From JASLPR01 sp964496475 (GTDB taxonomy: Bacteria; Chloroflexota; UBA11872; VXNJ01): a stretch of 44,160 nt of DNA. The notes below the pieces were generated by a model. That model saw only the letters and a list, made by a program, of their open reading frames with translations, had not been told where the DNA came from and did no database searches. The DNA lies in the NCBI GenBank assembly GCA_964496475.1, contig CAZBZS010000016.1, forward strand, positions 1 to 44,160, written 5' to 3'. The translations under genes and the position numbers were made by a program. Below are positions 26,146 through 34,302 of this stretch, one piece after another (within the stretch, counting starts at the first letter, position 1; each line of letters starts with the position of its first letter).

Positions 26146-26247
26146 CCGAAAGAGCGTCCCGATTTGACTGGGAGGGTCGGTTGGTCACATCGTTAGCAGT
26201 GATTGCACGATCTAAATCACCCGGCGACGGCGGAGGTAGAAAACGCA

Positions 26248-26402
26248 TGGTAGTAGTGACCGGCGTCCGCACCGGCGTCGACCTGGGACGGGTGACCACC
26301 TACACCGGCGAATCACTCCGCTGCGTGGCGATGCCGATGGGCGGACTGGGGGCGGGGCAGGTGGCACTGGCCGGTGACGGCAGCCTGCGGCTAATTAACT
26401 AG
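26248..26402 (+). pseudogene. Truncated N-terminus of a GH116/DUF608 (glucosylceramidase-type) protein
   Basis: Only about 51 codons. TYTGESLRCVAMPMGGLGAG and QVALAGDGSLR match the start of GBA2-type glucosylceramidases (usual form PLGGIGTG..LGGRGQLRDWEIF), proteins of 700-900 residues. The match stops at SLRLIN and TAG, exactly where the convergent gene ends; the stops share CTAG. GGAGG lies about 10 bases before ATG 26248, so the original ribosome site survives. It is best read as the stump left by a deletion or rearrangement, or as an assembly join. A functional 51-residue protein is unlikely. Confidence 0.6.
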
Positions 26403-27563
26403 GGGCTGGCGTTGCGGAGCGCCGATGAAGACAGGTCCGACCGGAACCGGGCTTCGGGAAGGTCGGCGAACATCTCGGCTAATTCGACCGGGATGTCTAC
26501 GTCCGCCAGCGTCCTGAATTCGCCACCGGCCGCGACCCGGCCCGCCACCAGAAACCGGCAGGCGGCGGCCTTGATTTCGGCCAGCGCTGCCCGCATCCGT
26601 TTTTCGCTATCGTCGTAATATTTCGGATCGATCAGCCGGTCGGCGGTGTCGGCGCCGATCACAAACGTCGCCCCCGGAAACGAGCGCGACTTCTCACAGA
26701 ACGTCGCCGCCCGGGTGATGATCACCGTGTCATCGGGTTCAAACTGGCTTACGCGGCGCAGGATTTCCTCGCTCGACAGCGGAGATTTGTCTACATTTTG
26801 TAGCGACATTTCCGGCATTACCGGCGCGCTGAGTTCCGCGGCCACCGCCGCCATCAGCGCCAAATGGCCCTGGTGCAGCGGATTGTACGAGCCGGCCAGC
26901 AGGGCGAGACCATCAGGATTGAGATCGGTCACCACGTCGCCGGCGCCGTTCAGCGCGACTCGGTCCACCGAGCCAGATTCCAGGTGGGAGAGCCAGTAGC
27001 GGGCATCGGGGGTGGTATCCGTCACGCGCTCGCCATCCACCAGACCGAGAGGCAAGTCGTGTTCGATCTCCGNNNNNNNNNNACTGGATTGCGACCGACA
27101 TCGATCTGCCCCACGCGGCCCCCACCAGTGCGGTGGCGACGGTCTCTTCCCCGGCGCGGTCGCGAGCGTCCTGCTTGAGCGTCAGCCCCCGATGCGCCGA
27201 GACCGACGGACTGACCACCGCGACGAAGCAGCGGTTCCCTCCACGCCGCTCCCGGTCGGTGGCCAGGGCGCAGGTGACACCGACCCCGAGCAGATCGCTG
27301 ATTGAGCGAGGTTCGAACTCCCGGGCGCGGGCGAGAGCGGCCAGCGCCAGGTCGGCGGCGGTCTCGGCCGAGCACGCCTGCTCCGGCTGGCCTTGCAGGT
27401 AGCGTTCGAGCGCCGGCGGTGAGTAGGGCACGGCCGCTCCCAGCAGGGTGCGGGAAGCGCCGGGCACGGCGGCGAGCGCGGCCACCGCGCCAACGCCACC
27501 GCCGGTCGCGGCGATTACGATCTTCTTCGGCGAGTTGTGTAATCGCCGGATGAATTCGTCCAA
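26399..27563 (-). CDS. PncC/CinA-like domain fused to a NadD-type nucleotidylyltransferase, split by scaffold gap
   Basis: The N-terminal part (27563-27082) reads IRRLHNSPKKIVIAATGGG, LLGAAVPYSPPALERYLQG, EQACSAETAADLALAALARA and LLGVGVTCALATDRERRGG, a CinA C-domain-like amidohydrolase fold. The C-terminal part (27071-26399) reads EIEHDLPLGLVDGERVTD, then LLAGSYNPLHQGHLALM (the HxGH-type nucleotidyl-transfer motif) and FRSDLSSSALR. Both parts occur in this order in a plant nucleotidylyltransferase-superfamily protein, as I recall it, so this is one gene. Ten Ns (27072-27081) lie between the parts and break the frame, so the gap size is wrong. TTG 27563 has GGAGG 4 bases ahead. The substrate is unknown, though nicotinamide nucleotide chemistry is suggested. 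Confidence 0.75.
27072..27081. other. Assembly gap (10 N)
   Basis: Ten undetermined bases. The flanking reading frames of one gene do not line up across it, so the true distance is not 10 bases (or is 10 plus a non-multiple of three). Confidence 0.98.
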
Positions 27564-27623
27564 CGAACCTCCGGGAGCGGGCTGATGACAATCCGATCAC
27601 AACGAATAGTCTAATATCACCGT

Positions 27624-27674
27624 TCGCCCCGATGATGGGCGATCCGCCGGGTGCATGCAGACGCGAGCCGGCGG
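27624..27674 (+). promoter_or_regulatory. Tandem hairpins in the pckA leader
   Basis: TCGCCC/GGGCGA (27624-27629 with 27637-27642) and CCGCCGG/CCGGCGG (27644-27650 with 27668-27674) form two neighbouring stems. They lie between a -10-like TAATAT (27612-27617) and ATG 27726. They may stabilise or regulate the pckA mRNA. No known riboswitch class is recognised. Confidence 0.35.
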
Positions 27675-27725
27675 AACCCGACGACTAACACGCAACTCCT
27701 GAAGCACCATTCGAAAGGACCGTGA

Positions 27726-29333
27726 ATGTCCGCTATCAATCATCCCCCCGCCGGAATGACCCTGACCGAACTCGGTCTGGACGATCCGGCGGCGCTTGTC
27801 CGCAACGCCTCGGCCGAATCCCTGTACGAGCAGGCCATCCAGCGCGAGGAAGGGGTGGTCGCCCAGGGCGGCCCGTTGCTGGTATTGACCGGCAAACACA
27901 CCGGCCGCTCCCCCAACGACAAATTCACCGTCCGCGAACCCGGCAGTGAGAAGGATGTGGCCTGGGGCAGCGTGAACAAGGACATCAGCGAGGAGCAGTT
28001 CGACAGCCTGCTCAAGAAGGTGACAACGTTCCTGGCGGACAAGGAGCTGTTCGTGCAGGAGGTCTACGCCGGGGCCGACCCGGAGAACCGGGTAGGGGTG
28101 ACGCTCGTCACCCAGCGGGCGTTCTGCGCCCTGTTCGTGCGGCACATGTTTCTGGACGACATCGAGCCGTCGGCCGACGTGAAAACGATCGGGAACTACA
28201 CGATCGTGCACGCGCCTGATTTCCTTGCCGATCCGGCCGTCGACGGCACGACTTCGGAAGCCTTCATCATCCTGCACCTCAGCCGTGGACTGGCGCTGAT
28301 CGGCGGCACCCGCTATGCCGGCGAGATCAAGAAGTCCATCTTCACGGCCATGAACTACCTGCTGCCGACCCGCGACGTATTCCCCATGCACTGTTCGGCG
28401 AACTACGGCGAAGACGGTGACGTGGCGCTGTTTTTCGGTCTGTCCGGAACGGGCAAGACGACCCTGTCCGCCGACCCCGATCGCACCCTGATCGGCGACG
28501 ACGAGCACGGCTGGAGCGATAACGGGATCTTCAATTTTGAGGGCGGTTGTTACGCGAAGGCGATCAAGCTGTCGGCCGAGGCGGAGCCGGAGATTTACGC
28601 CACCACCCGACGATTCAGCACGGTGCTGGAAAACGTCGTGATCGACCCGGACACCCGGGTCCTGGATCTGGACGACGATTCCATCACGGAGAACACGCGG
28701 GCGGCGTACCCGGTGAGCTACATACCAAACTCGGCGCCGGATGGGCGCGGGGGTCACGCGAAGAACATCATGCTGCTCACGGCCGACGCCTTCGGGGTGC
28801 TGCCGCCGATCAGCCGGCTCAACGACCAGCAGGCGATGTACTACTTCCTGTCGGGCTACACGGCGCGGCTGGCGGGCACCGAGGTCGGAGTGACGGAACC
28901 GCAGGCGACGTTCAGTTCGTGCTTCGGAGCCCCGTTCCTGCCCCGCGATCCAGGCGAATACGCCGATCTGCTGGGCGAGAAGTTGCACCGCCACCGCCCG
29001 GACGTATGGCTAGTGAACACCGGCTGGACGGGCGGACCGCCCGGCACCGGCCACCGCATGCCGATAGCGCAGACGCGGGCCATGGTGAGCGCGGCGCTCA
29101 ACGGCACGCTGGCGAAAGGCGAATTCGAGATCGAGCCCACGTTCGGGCTGGAGATTCCCAAGTCGTGCCCCGGAGTCGAGGCCGGCCTGCTGCGACCGCG
29201 AGGCACCTGGGCCGACGGCAAGGCCTACGACTCCAGCGCGTCACAACTGATCACGGCGTTCCGAGACAATTTCAAGAAGATGTTGCAGGATTCGCGGCCC
29301 GAGCTCGCAGCCGCCGGACCGGGCTCCAACTAG
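27726..29333 (+). CDS. pckA: Phosphoenolpyruvate carboxykinase (ATP)
   Basis: Converts oxaloacetate and ATP to phosphoenolpyruvate and CO2, the entry to gluconeogenesis. The 535-residue protein has LTGKHTGRSPNDKF, GTRYAGEIKKSIF, MHCSANYGEDGD, the kinase-1a P-loop GLSGTGKTTLS (about 238-248), LIGDDEHGWSDNGIFNFEGG (kinase-2 and metal site) and the adenine-loop region. This is the ATP-type (COG1866), not the GTP enzyme. ATG 27726 is preceded by AAAGGA. A ThDP enzyme gene follows after 33 bases and may be co-transcribed. Confidence 0.97.
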   Translation: MSAINHPPAGMTLTELGLDDPAALVRNASAESLYEQAIQREEGVVAQGGPLLVLTGKHTGRSPNDKFTVREPGSEKDVAWGSVNKDISEEQFDSLLKKVTTFLADKELFVQEVYAGADPENRVGVTLVTQRAFCALFVRHMFLDDIEPSADVKTIGNYTIVHAPDFLADPAVDGTTSEAFIILHLSRGLALIGGTRYAGEIKKSIFTAMNYLLPTRDVFPMHCSANYGEDGDVALFFGLSGTGKTTLSADPDRTLIGDDEHGWSDNGIFNFEGGCYAKAIKLSAEAEPEIYATTRRFSTVLENVVIDPDTRVLDLDDDSITENTRAAYPVSYIPNSAPDGRGGHAKNIMLLTADAFGVLPPISRLNDQQAMYYFLSGYTARLAGTEVGVTEPQATFSSCFGAPFLPRDPGEYADLLGEKLHRHRPDVWLVNTGWTGGPPGTGHRMPIAQTRAMVSAALNGTLAKGEFEIEPTFGLEIPKSCPGVEAGLLRPRGTWADGKAYDSSASQLITAFRDNFKKMLQDSRPELAAAGPGSN

Positions 29334-29366
29334 CCAGGTCAACCAACTCAACAGGGGGAAGCCTCG

Positions 29367-31007
29367 ATGACCGGAGCGGACGTACTTGTCGAGAGCCTGC
29401 GGGCGCGGGGGATCGAGTTCGTTAGCGCGGTTTCGGGCAACGGGCTGGGGCCGCTCTTAGACGCGTGTCGGCGGGCAAACTTTCGAGTGGTGGATATGCG
29501 CACGGAGTACGGCGCGGCCTATCTCGCCGAGTCTTACGCGCGCTTGACGGGCAAGGTTGGAGTGGTGCTGGCGAGCAGCGGAATCGCGCATGTGAACGCC
29601 AACGCGGGTCTGATGAACGCTTGGTTCGACGGCTCGCCGCTGCTGCTGATAACCGGCGAAACCGCCCGCGAGGGCGCCGACACCGGAGTCTTTCAGGAAT
29701 TCGATCATGCCGGATTCGCGGCGCCACTGTGCAAGTACTCGACGCGGATCGAAGACGTGTCGCAGATCGAGTTCTGCCTGAACGAAGCCCTGACCCACGC
29801 GGTCTCCGGCAGACCCGGGCCGGTGCAGCTTTCGATTCCGGCGAGCGTCAGCGGCGCCGAATTTCCGACCATTCCGCAAAAGGCGCGGCGCGTCCCGGCG
29901 CGGGTGGCGCCGTCCGGCGCCGGCGACCCGGCGCTGGTCCAACAGGCGGCAACGCTGCTGCGAGAGGCGCGGCGGCCGTTGCTGGTCGCCGGTTCCGGAG
30001 CGTTCTACGCCGGAGCGGCAGCCGAGGTCACCGACCTCGCCCGGATGCTGCCGGCGCCGCTCACGACTCCGATCTGGGACCGGGGCGTCGTTTCGGAGCC
30101 CGGGAACAATTTCGTGGGCGTGATCGGCGCGGCCACCGGCGGGCCCGAACTGCTGGCAAAGGCGGATGTGATCCTGATCGCCGGGGCGCAGGTCGACTAC
30201 CGCCTGGGGCACGCCCGACCACCGGCGATCGACGCAGAAGCCAGGATCGTGCGCATCGACGCCGACCCGTCTCAGCTGCATCAGGGAGTGTCGCCCGATG
30301 TCGCCATCGCCGGCGACCCCCGCTCGGTGCTGGCGGCGCTGGCGGACGAGTTGCGCGGGTCGGACTCCGCCGACCGGGAAGCGTGGCTGGAAGAGGCGAT
30401 GAAGGCCAGCAGCGAGTTTCGCGCTCACTTCACTGACAACCCGCCTTCGGAAGACGGCCCCATGACCGGCCATCACCTGATCGAGGCGCTGCGGCCGTAC
30501 GCCGAGGACGGCGAGACCACGATCCTCATCGACGGCGGCAACATCGGGCAGTGGGCGCACCAGGTACTGGCGGACCGTTATCCTGCGCGCTGGCTCACCT
30601 GTGGCGGGAGCGGCGTGGTGGGGTGGGGAATCGCCGGGGCGATGGGCGCCCGGCTGGCGCGTACCGACGGCAGGATAATTCTGCTGACCGGCGATGGCGC
30701 GGCGCACTTTGGATTGGTGGAGTTGGAAGCGGCAGTGCGGCAGGATGTGCAGTTCGTGGGCATCGTCGCCGACGACCGCGCTTGGGGAATCGTGGTCACC
30801 GAGCAGAAGGCGGCGTACGGCGAGGAAGGGGTAATCGCCAGCTCGATTGGGGAGGTGGCCTACGCCGGACTGGCGACCGCCTACGGAGCGCGTGGGGCTT
30901 ATACCGATACGCTGGCCGAGCTGCGCTGGGAACTCGATCGTTCGCTGACGCTGCCGTCGCCTACAATCATTCATGCGCCGATCTTGACCGGCGGCCCGAT
31001 GGAATAG
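29367..31007 (+). CDS. Thiamine-diphosphate enzyme of the acetolactate synthase-like superfamily
   Basis: A 546-residue three-domain ThDP enzyme. The N-terminal PYR domain has VVDMRTEYGAAYLAESYARL with the catalytic glutamate; the middle TH3 domain spans about 190-330 (VQQAATLLREARRPLLVAGS); the C-terminal PP domain has LLTGDGAAHFGLVELEAAV. The cofactor motif normally ends in NN, but here it ends VADDRAWG, with Asp in place of Asn. The substrate could be a 2-oxoacid (acetolactate synthase, benzoylformate or oxalyl-CoA type); the lack of an adjacent ilvH argues against branched-chain synthesis. SD AGGGGGA precedes ATG 29367. Confidence 0.88.
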   Translation: MTGADVLVESLRARGIEFVSAVSGNGLGPLLDACRRANFRVVDMRTEYGAAYLAESYARLTGKVGVVLASSGIAHVNANAGLMNAWFDGSPLLLITGETAREGADTGVFQEFDHAGFAAPLCKYSTRIEDVSQIEFCLNEALTHAVSGRPGPVQLSIPASVSGAEFPTIPQKARRVPARVAPSGAGDPALVQQAATLLREARRPLLVAGSGAFYAGAAAEVTDLARMLPAPLTTPIWDRGVVSEPGNNFVGVIGAATGGPELLAKADVILIAGAQVDYRLGHARPPAIDAEARIVRIDADPSQLHQGVSPDVAIAGDPRSVLAALADELRGSDSADREAWLEEAMKASSEFRAHFTDNPPSEDGPMTGHHLIEALRPYAEDGETTILIDGGNIGQWAHQVLADRYPARWLTCGGSGVVGWGIAGAMGARLARTDGRIILLTGDGAAHFGLVELEAAVRQDVQFVGIVADDRAWGIVVTEQKAAYGEEGVIASSIGEVAYAGLATAYGARGAYTDTLAELRWELDRSLTLPSPTIIHAPILTGGPME

Positions 31008-31050
31008 ATCTCCGGAGCCGCGGGGACCCAGGGGCTGACGGGAGTAAGTC

Positions 31051-31488
31051 TTGCTGAAGGACCGCTGGGTTCTGGGATTCACCGCCGGGGCGCTGGCGCT
31101 GGTGATACTGGCGATATTGACCGTTTCCCTGTCCGGAGGACGGCAGGCGATCGACTACCCGGAAGAGACCCCGGTCGGGGTGGTGCAGCGATACTTGCTG
31201 GCGCTCGAAGACGGTCGCCTGGAGACGGCCAGAGAATACCTGGGCACGGAAGCCGAAGATGGTCGCAGGCCGGAAATTCCGTTCCGAACCTCCCCTGAGG
31301 GCGTCCGGCGGATCGTACTGGTGAGCGAAACCATCGAGGCTGAAACGGCGGCGGTAGTGGTGGAGATATCCACGGTCTATCAATCCAACGATATCCAATC
31401 TTCGGCGAGCAGCAATCTGGTGACGTTTGAACTGCGCCTGGTAAAAGGCGTCTGGAAAATTATGTCGCCAACCTACTTCCCTTTCTGA
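31051..31488 (+). CDS. Membrane-anchored protein with NTF2/DUF4878-like extracytoplasmic domain
   Basis: A 145-residue protein. One N-terminal membrane anchor (about 6-28, VLGFTAGALALVILAILTVS) is followed by an outside domain beginning ETPVGVVQRYLLALEDGRLETAREYLG. This pattern is typical of small NTF2-like or DUF4878 domains (helical pair, then beta sheet) ending VTFELRLVKGVWKIMSP. TTG 31051 has GGGAG 6 bases upstream. It lies 8 bases before a large DUF5671-type membrane protein and is probably co-transcribed. Function unknown. Confidence 0.7.
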   Translation: MLKDRWVLGFTAGALALVILAILTVSLSGGRQAIDYPEETPVGVVQRYLLALEDGRLETAREYLGTEAEDGRRPEIPFRTSPEGVRRIVLVSETIEAETAAVVVEISTVYQSNDIQSSASSNLVTFELRLVKGVWKIMSPTYFPF

Positions 31489-31495
31489 TAACCGC

Positions 31496-33376
31496 ATGAA
31501 CCCCACTCCGTTCACCACCGGGATCGCGGCGTCGTTCGCCGGTCTGGCGCTGTGGGTCATGGCGGGTTGGACGATCAATCGCTGGCGGCACGAGCGCGAA
31601 CTCAGCGCGCTGTCGGCCTACTTCCATCTGGCATCGTTCATCTCGCTGGTCGCGATGACGGTGGGTCTCGCGCAGGTCCTCGAAATCCTGCTCGGGGACG
31701 TGATGCTGGATCGCCCGGAGCTCCTGGGCGGGGCGGACGAATTGCGCCGGCGGCTGGTGCCGCGCATCGCGGTGGTGATCGTGGCCACGCCGATCTGGGC
31801 GTTTCACTGGACGCTGATCCAGCGTCGAGCGCGGGCGAACGTGGAGGAGCAGCGAGTGTTTATCCGAACGCTCTACCTGTACCTGACCCTGGGCGGGGCG
31901 GCGGTGGCGAGCCTGTTCCTGCTGCGAAGCGTCGTCGCCCACGCGGTCCTGTTGTTCGCCGGGGTGACGGAGACGCATTCGGGGAATTTCCTCGGGGCGG
32001 TGGGGCTGCTGATCCCGCCGCTGGCGGTGTGGTGGGCGCACTGGCGGCTGGCCACGGTCGAGCCTCCGGCGGCGCCCGGCGCCGTGGTGCCGCGGAATTT
32101 TTATTTCTACGTGGTCGCCGGCCTGGCGCTGTTCGTGGCGGCGGAAGGGGCGGCCGCGGCCGCGACGGCCTCGCTCAACGCGCTGTTCCCCGCCGGCGTC
32201 TTGCTGACCGGCGAGCCGTTGGACCTGCTGGCCCGCCGACAGGCCCCGGCGCTGGCGGCGATGCTAGCGGGAACGGCGTTCTTCTTCTGGCACTGGGGGC
32301 GCGTGCGCGCTGAGCCCGGGCCCCGTATCCGGCTCGCCTATCTGCTGTTCATGGGGGCGGCGGGAATCGCCGGCGGCCTGGCAACCGGGATCTGGATGGG
32401 GCGCGAGGGGCTGCGCTATCTCCTGGGCCATCAGGCGATCGACCAGTGGCATTTCCTGACCGTCGCCATTCCGCTGTTCGTGGTTTCGGGAGCGGTCTTC
32501 TTCTCCCATCGCCCGGCTTTACTCACGGCGGTCAGCGCCGGAATCAACAGCGCCTTCGTGGCCCGCCGGCTGGCACTTTACAGTCTGAATCTGACCGGGC
32601 TGGCGCTGGGCGGGACGGCGATGGCGAATCTCATTCGCATCCTCCTGGAGTTCTATACGGCGGGCTATAAGGAGCTGAACCGCGGCCCGGACTGGTGGCG
32701 CGATCAGACGAGCCTCTTCGTGGTGATGGCGCTGGTCGGGGTGACGATCTGGGCCATTACGCAGCGCAGATTGCAATCCGCAGTGGACACCGGCGAACGG
32801 GAAGAGATTCGTGTCTGGCCGCGACGCCTATATTTGTACGGCACGCTCGTGGTCGTGCTCGTGATCGCGGTGATCAACGCGGTCGGGGTGGTGCGGCCGG
32901 TGATCGCGATCGCGCTAGGCGAGCCCTACGTCCCGATCCTGGCGGCGGGGCTATACACGGCGCTGGCAAACACGGCGATCGCGGCGGCGATCTTCTGGTA
33001 CTTCACCCGCATGGCCAGGGCCGACCGCGCCCTGACCGCCGAGGAAGCGGAGGCCGAGGAGGCTGTCCCCGAAAGTGAGGCGCTGGCGCCCGCCGCGGAG
33101 AGCGAGGCGCCGGAGCCGGCTCCCGAACCTGACGCCGAACCTCGCATCAGCGCGATCGTCTCCCGTGGCGCGATCGCGATCATTCCACGAATTGAAAGCG
33201 CGCTGGGCGAATCCATAACCCTGCTGGGCACACTGGACTTGAGCGTGGACGGCGGCGGGGTGGAGCTGTCCCAACAACGCCTCGCGGAACTGGTAGCCGA
33301 TATCCGTTCCAGCCCCGGCCCGCGCATTCTGCTGATCATCTCTCATCACCGGCTGGACGTGATCCCGTACGGCTGA
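31496..33376 (+). CDS. Polytopic membrane protein with repeated DUF5671-type modules
   Basis: A 626-residue protein with about 15 hydrophobic segments arranged in repeated modules. Each module begins with a similar stretch: RTLYLYLTLGGAAVASLFLL, RNFYFYVVAGLALFVAAEGA, RRLALYSLNLTGLALGGTAM and RRLYLYGTLVVVLVIAVINA. This is the DUF5671 pattern known mainly from Chloroflexota. After the last helix (about residue 500) comes an Ala/Glu/Pro-rich cytosolic linker, then a final 60-residue domain (ISAIVSRGAIAIIPRIESAL, ITLLGTLDLSVDGGG). Function is unknown; a sensor or channel role would be guesswork. It follows the NTF2-like gene by 8 bases. Confidence 0.75.
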   Translation: MNPTPFTTGIAASFAGLALWVMAGWTINRWRHERELSALSAYFHLASFISLVAMTVGLAQVLEILLGDVMLDRPELLGGADELRRRLVPRIAVVIVATPIWAFHWTLIQRRARANVEEQRVFIRTLYLYLTLGGAAVASLFLLRSVVAHAVLLFAGVTETHSGNFLGAVGLLIPPLAVWWAHWRLATVEPPAAPGAVVPRNFYFYVVAGLALFVAAEGAAAAATASLNALFPAGVLLTGEPLDLLARRQAPALAAMLAGTAFFFWHWGRVRAEPGPRIRLAYLLFMGAAGIAGGLATGIWMGREGLRYLLGHQAIDQWHFLTVAIPLFVVSGAVFFSHRPALLTAVSAGINSAFVARRLALYSLNLTGLALGGTAMANLIRILLEFYTAGYKELNRGPDWWRDQTSLFVVMALVGVTIWAITQRRLQSAVDTGEREEIRVWPRRLYLYGTLVVVLVIAVINAVGVVRPVIAIALGEPYVPILAAGLYTALANTAIAAAIFWYFTRMARADRALTAEEAEAEEAVPESEALAPAAESEAPEPAPEPDAEPRISAIVSRGAIAIIPRIESALGESITLLGTLDLSVDGGGVELSQQRLAELVADIRSSPGPRILLIISHHRLDVIPYG

Positions 33377-33420
33377 TCGCGGCCCGGCCCCACCCCGGAC
33401 CGGCGACGCCGGTTTGTCTC

Positions 33421-33454
33421 GCCCCCGTCGATTCGGGATAGTCGAGGCGGGGGC
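33421..33454 (+). terminator. Hairpin between the DUF5671 gene and the M14 gene
   Basis: GCCCCCG (33421-33427) pairs with CGGGGGC (33448-33454), extended by TCGA/TCGA after a two-base bulge. There is no U tract. It may end the upstream transcript or shape the leader of the next gene. Confidence 0.4.
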
Positions 33455-33489
33455 TGGGACGAACTTACAGATGGAAGCGATAATTACGC

Positions 33490-34272
33490 ATGCCGAAGCC
33501 GGAGAACTACGCGGAAATTAAAGGGCGGGTCGAGCGCCAGTGCGCGGCGGCCGGTTTGGAGCTGCTCTCCTTTCCGATAAGGGAGATCGGGCTGGAAATT
33601 CTCAAGATCCGCTTTCCCGTCGCAGAGGACGGCGCCCGTCCGGTGTTCCTGGGCGCCGGCGTGCACGGCGACGAACCGGCCGCCGTCACCGCCGTGCTGC
33701 AATTCCTGGAAGAACGCCGCTGGGAGAAATACCCAGAGCTCCAGTTCACGATCTATCCCTGCGTCAACCCGGCCGGCTACGACCTGGGCACCCGGGAAAA
33801 CGCCGACGGCGATGACATCAACCGCTCGTTCCACGGCGAGGGTACGCCCGAGTCGCGGGCGATGCGTGAGTCACTGGATGGGGAGCGCTTCGAATTCTGG
33901 GTTGACGCTCACGAGGATTACGCCGAGGACGGCTACTACATGTTCGCTCCCGGCGACGCCGGTTGGGCGGCCGAGATCGTGAAGGCCGTCAGTGAGGTGG
34001 GGCCGATCAACACCAAACCCGAGATCGACGAGATGACAATCATCGACGGGATCGTCCAGCTTGATGAAGACGTTAAGGATCGCTTTGAGGAACGTAAGGA
34101 CTGGCCGCTGGCGTTCTACCTGATCAATAACTTCAGCGAGCAAGGATTCACGCCGGAGACACCGGGCCTGCAACCGCTGGAACTGCGGGTGGAAATGCAG
34201 CTCGCCGTCTACGCCGCGGCGCTGTCGCGGCTGGCTTCCGGCGAAATTTCGACTTCGCCTCCGGGCTCGTAG
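33490..34272 (+). CDS. M14-type metallo-carboxypeptidase / succinylglutamate desuccinylase-like protein
   Basis: A 260-residue zinc hydrolase of the M14/AspA superfamily. Zinc ligands are His59 and Glu62 in AGVHGDEPAA and His141 in WVDAHEDY. Substrate carboxylate-binding DINRSF lies at 109-114, and the catalytic-base region FTPETPG contains Glu223. No signal peptide, so a cytosolic carboxypeptidase or N-acyl-amino-acid deacylase. The substrate cannot be set. It converges with the FecR-like lipoprotein gene; a 7-bp hairpin (CCGGGCT/AGCCCGG) at 34261-34277 covers its stop codon and may end both transcripts. Confidence 0.82.
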   Translation: MPKPENYAEIKGRVERQCAAAGLELLSFPIREIGLEILKIRFPVAEDGARPVFLGAGVHGDEPAAVTAVLQFLEERRWEKYPELQFTIYPCVNPAGYDLGTRENADGDDINRSFHGEGTPESRAMRESLDGERFEFWVDAHEDYAEDGYYMFAPGDAGWAAEIVKAVSEVGPINTKPEIDEMTIIDGIVQLDEDVKDRFEERKDWPLAFYLINNFSEQGFTPETPGLQPLELRVEMQLAVYAAALSRLASGEISTSPPGS

Positions 34273-34277
34273 CCCGG
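34261..34277. terminator. Hairpin overlapping the M14 gene stop codon
   Basis: Perfect inverted repeat CCGGGCT-CGT-AGCCCGG between convergent genes, without a U tract in either direction. Confidence 0.4.
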
Positions 34278-34302
34278 CAGGCCGAACCGGCGGGAGCGCG
34301 CT

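Noticed and set aside
25243..34300. dif-type recombination site to support a terminus
   Set aside because: No AT-rich 28-base palindromic dif-like sequence was found by eye in the skew-change zone; this needs a profile search.
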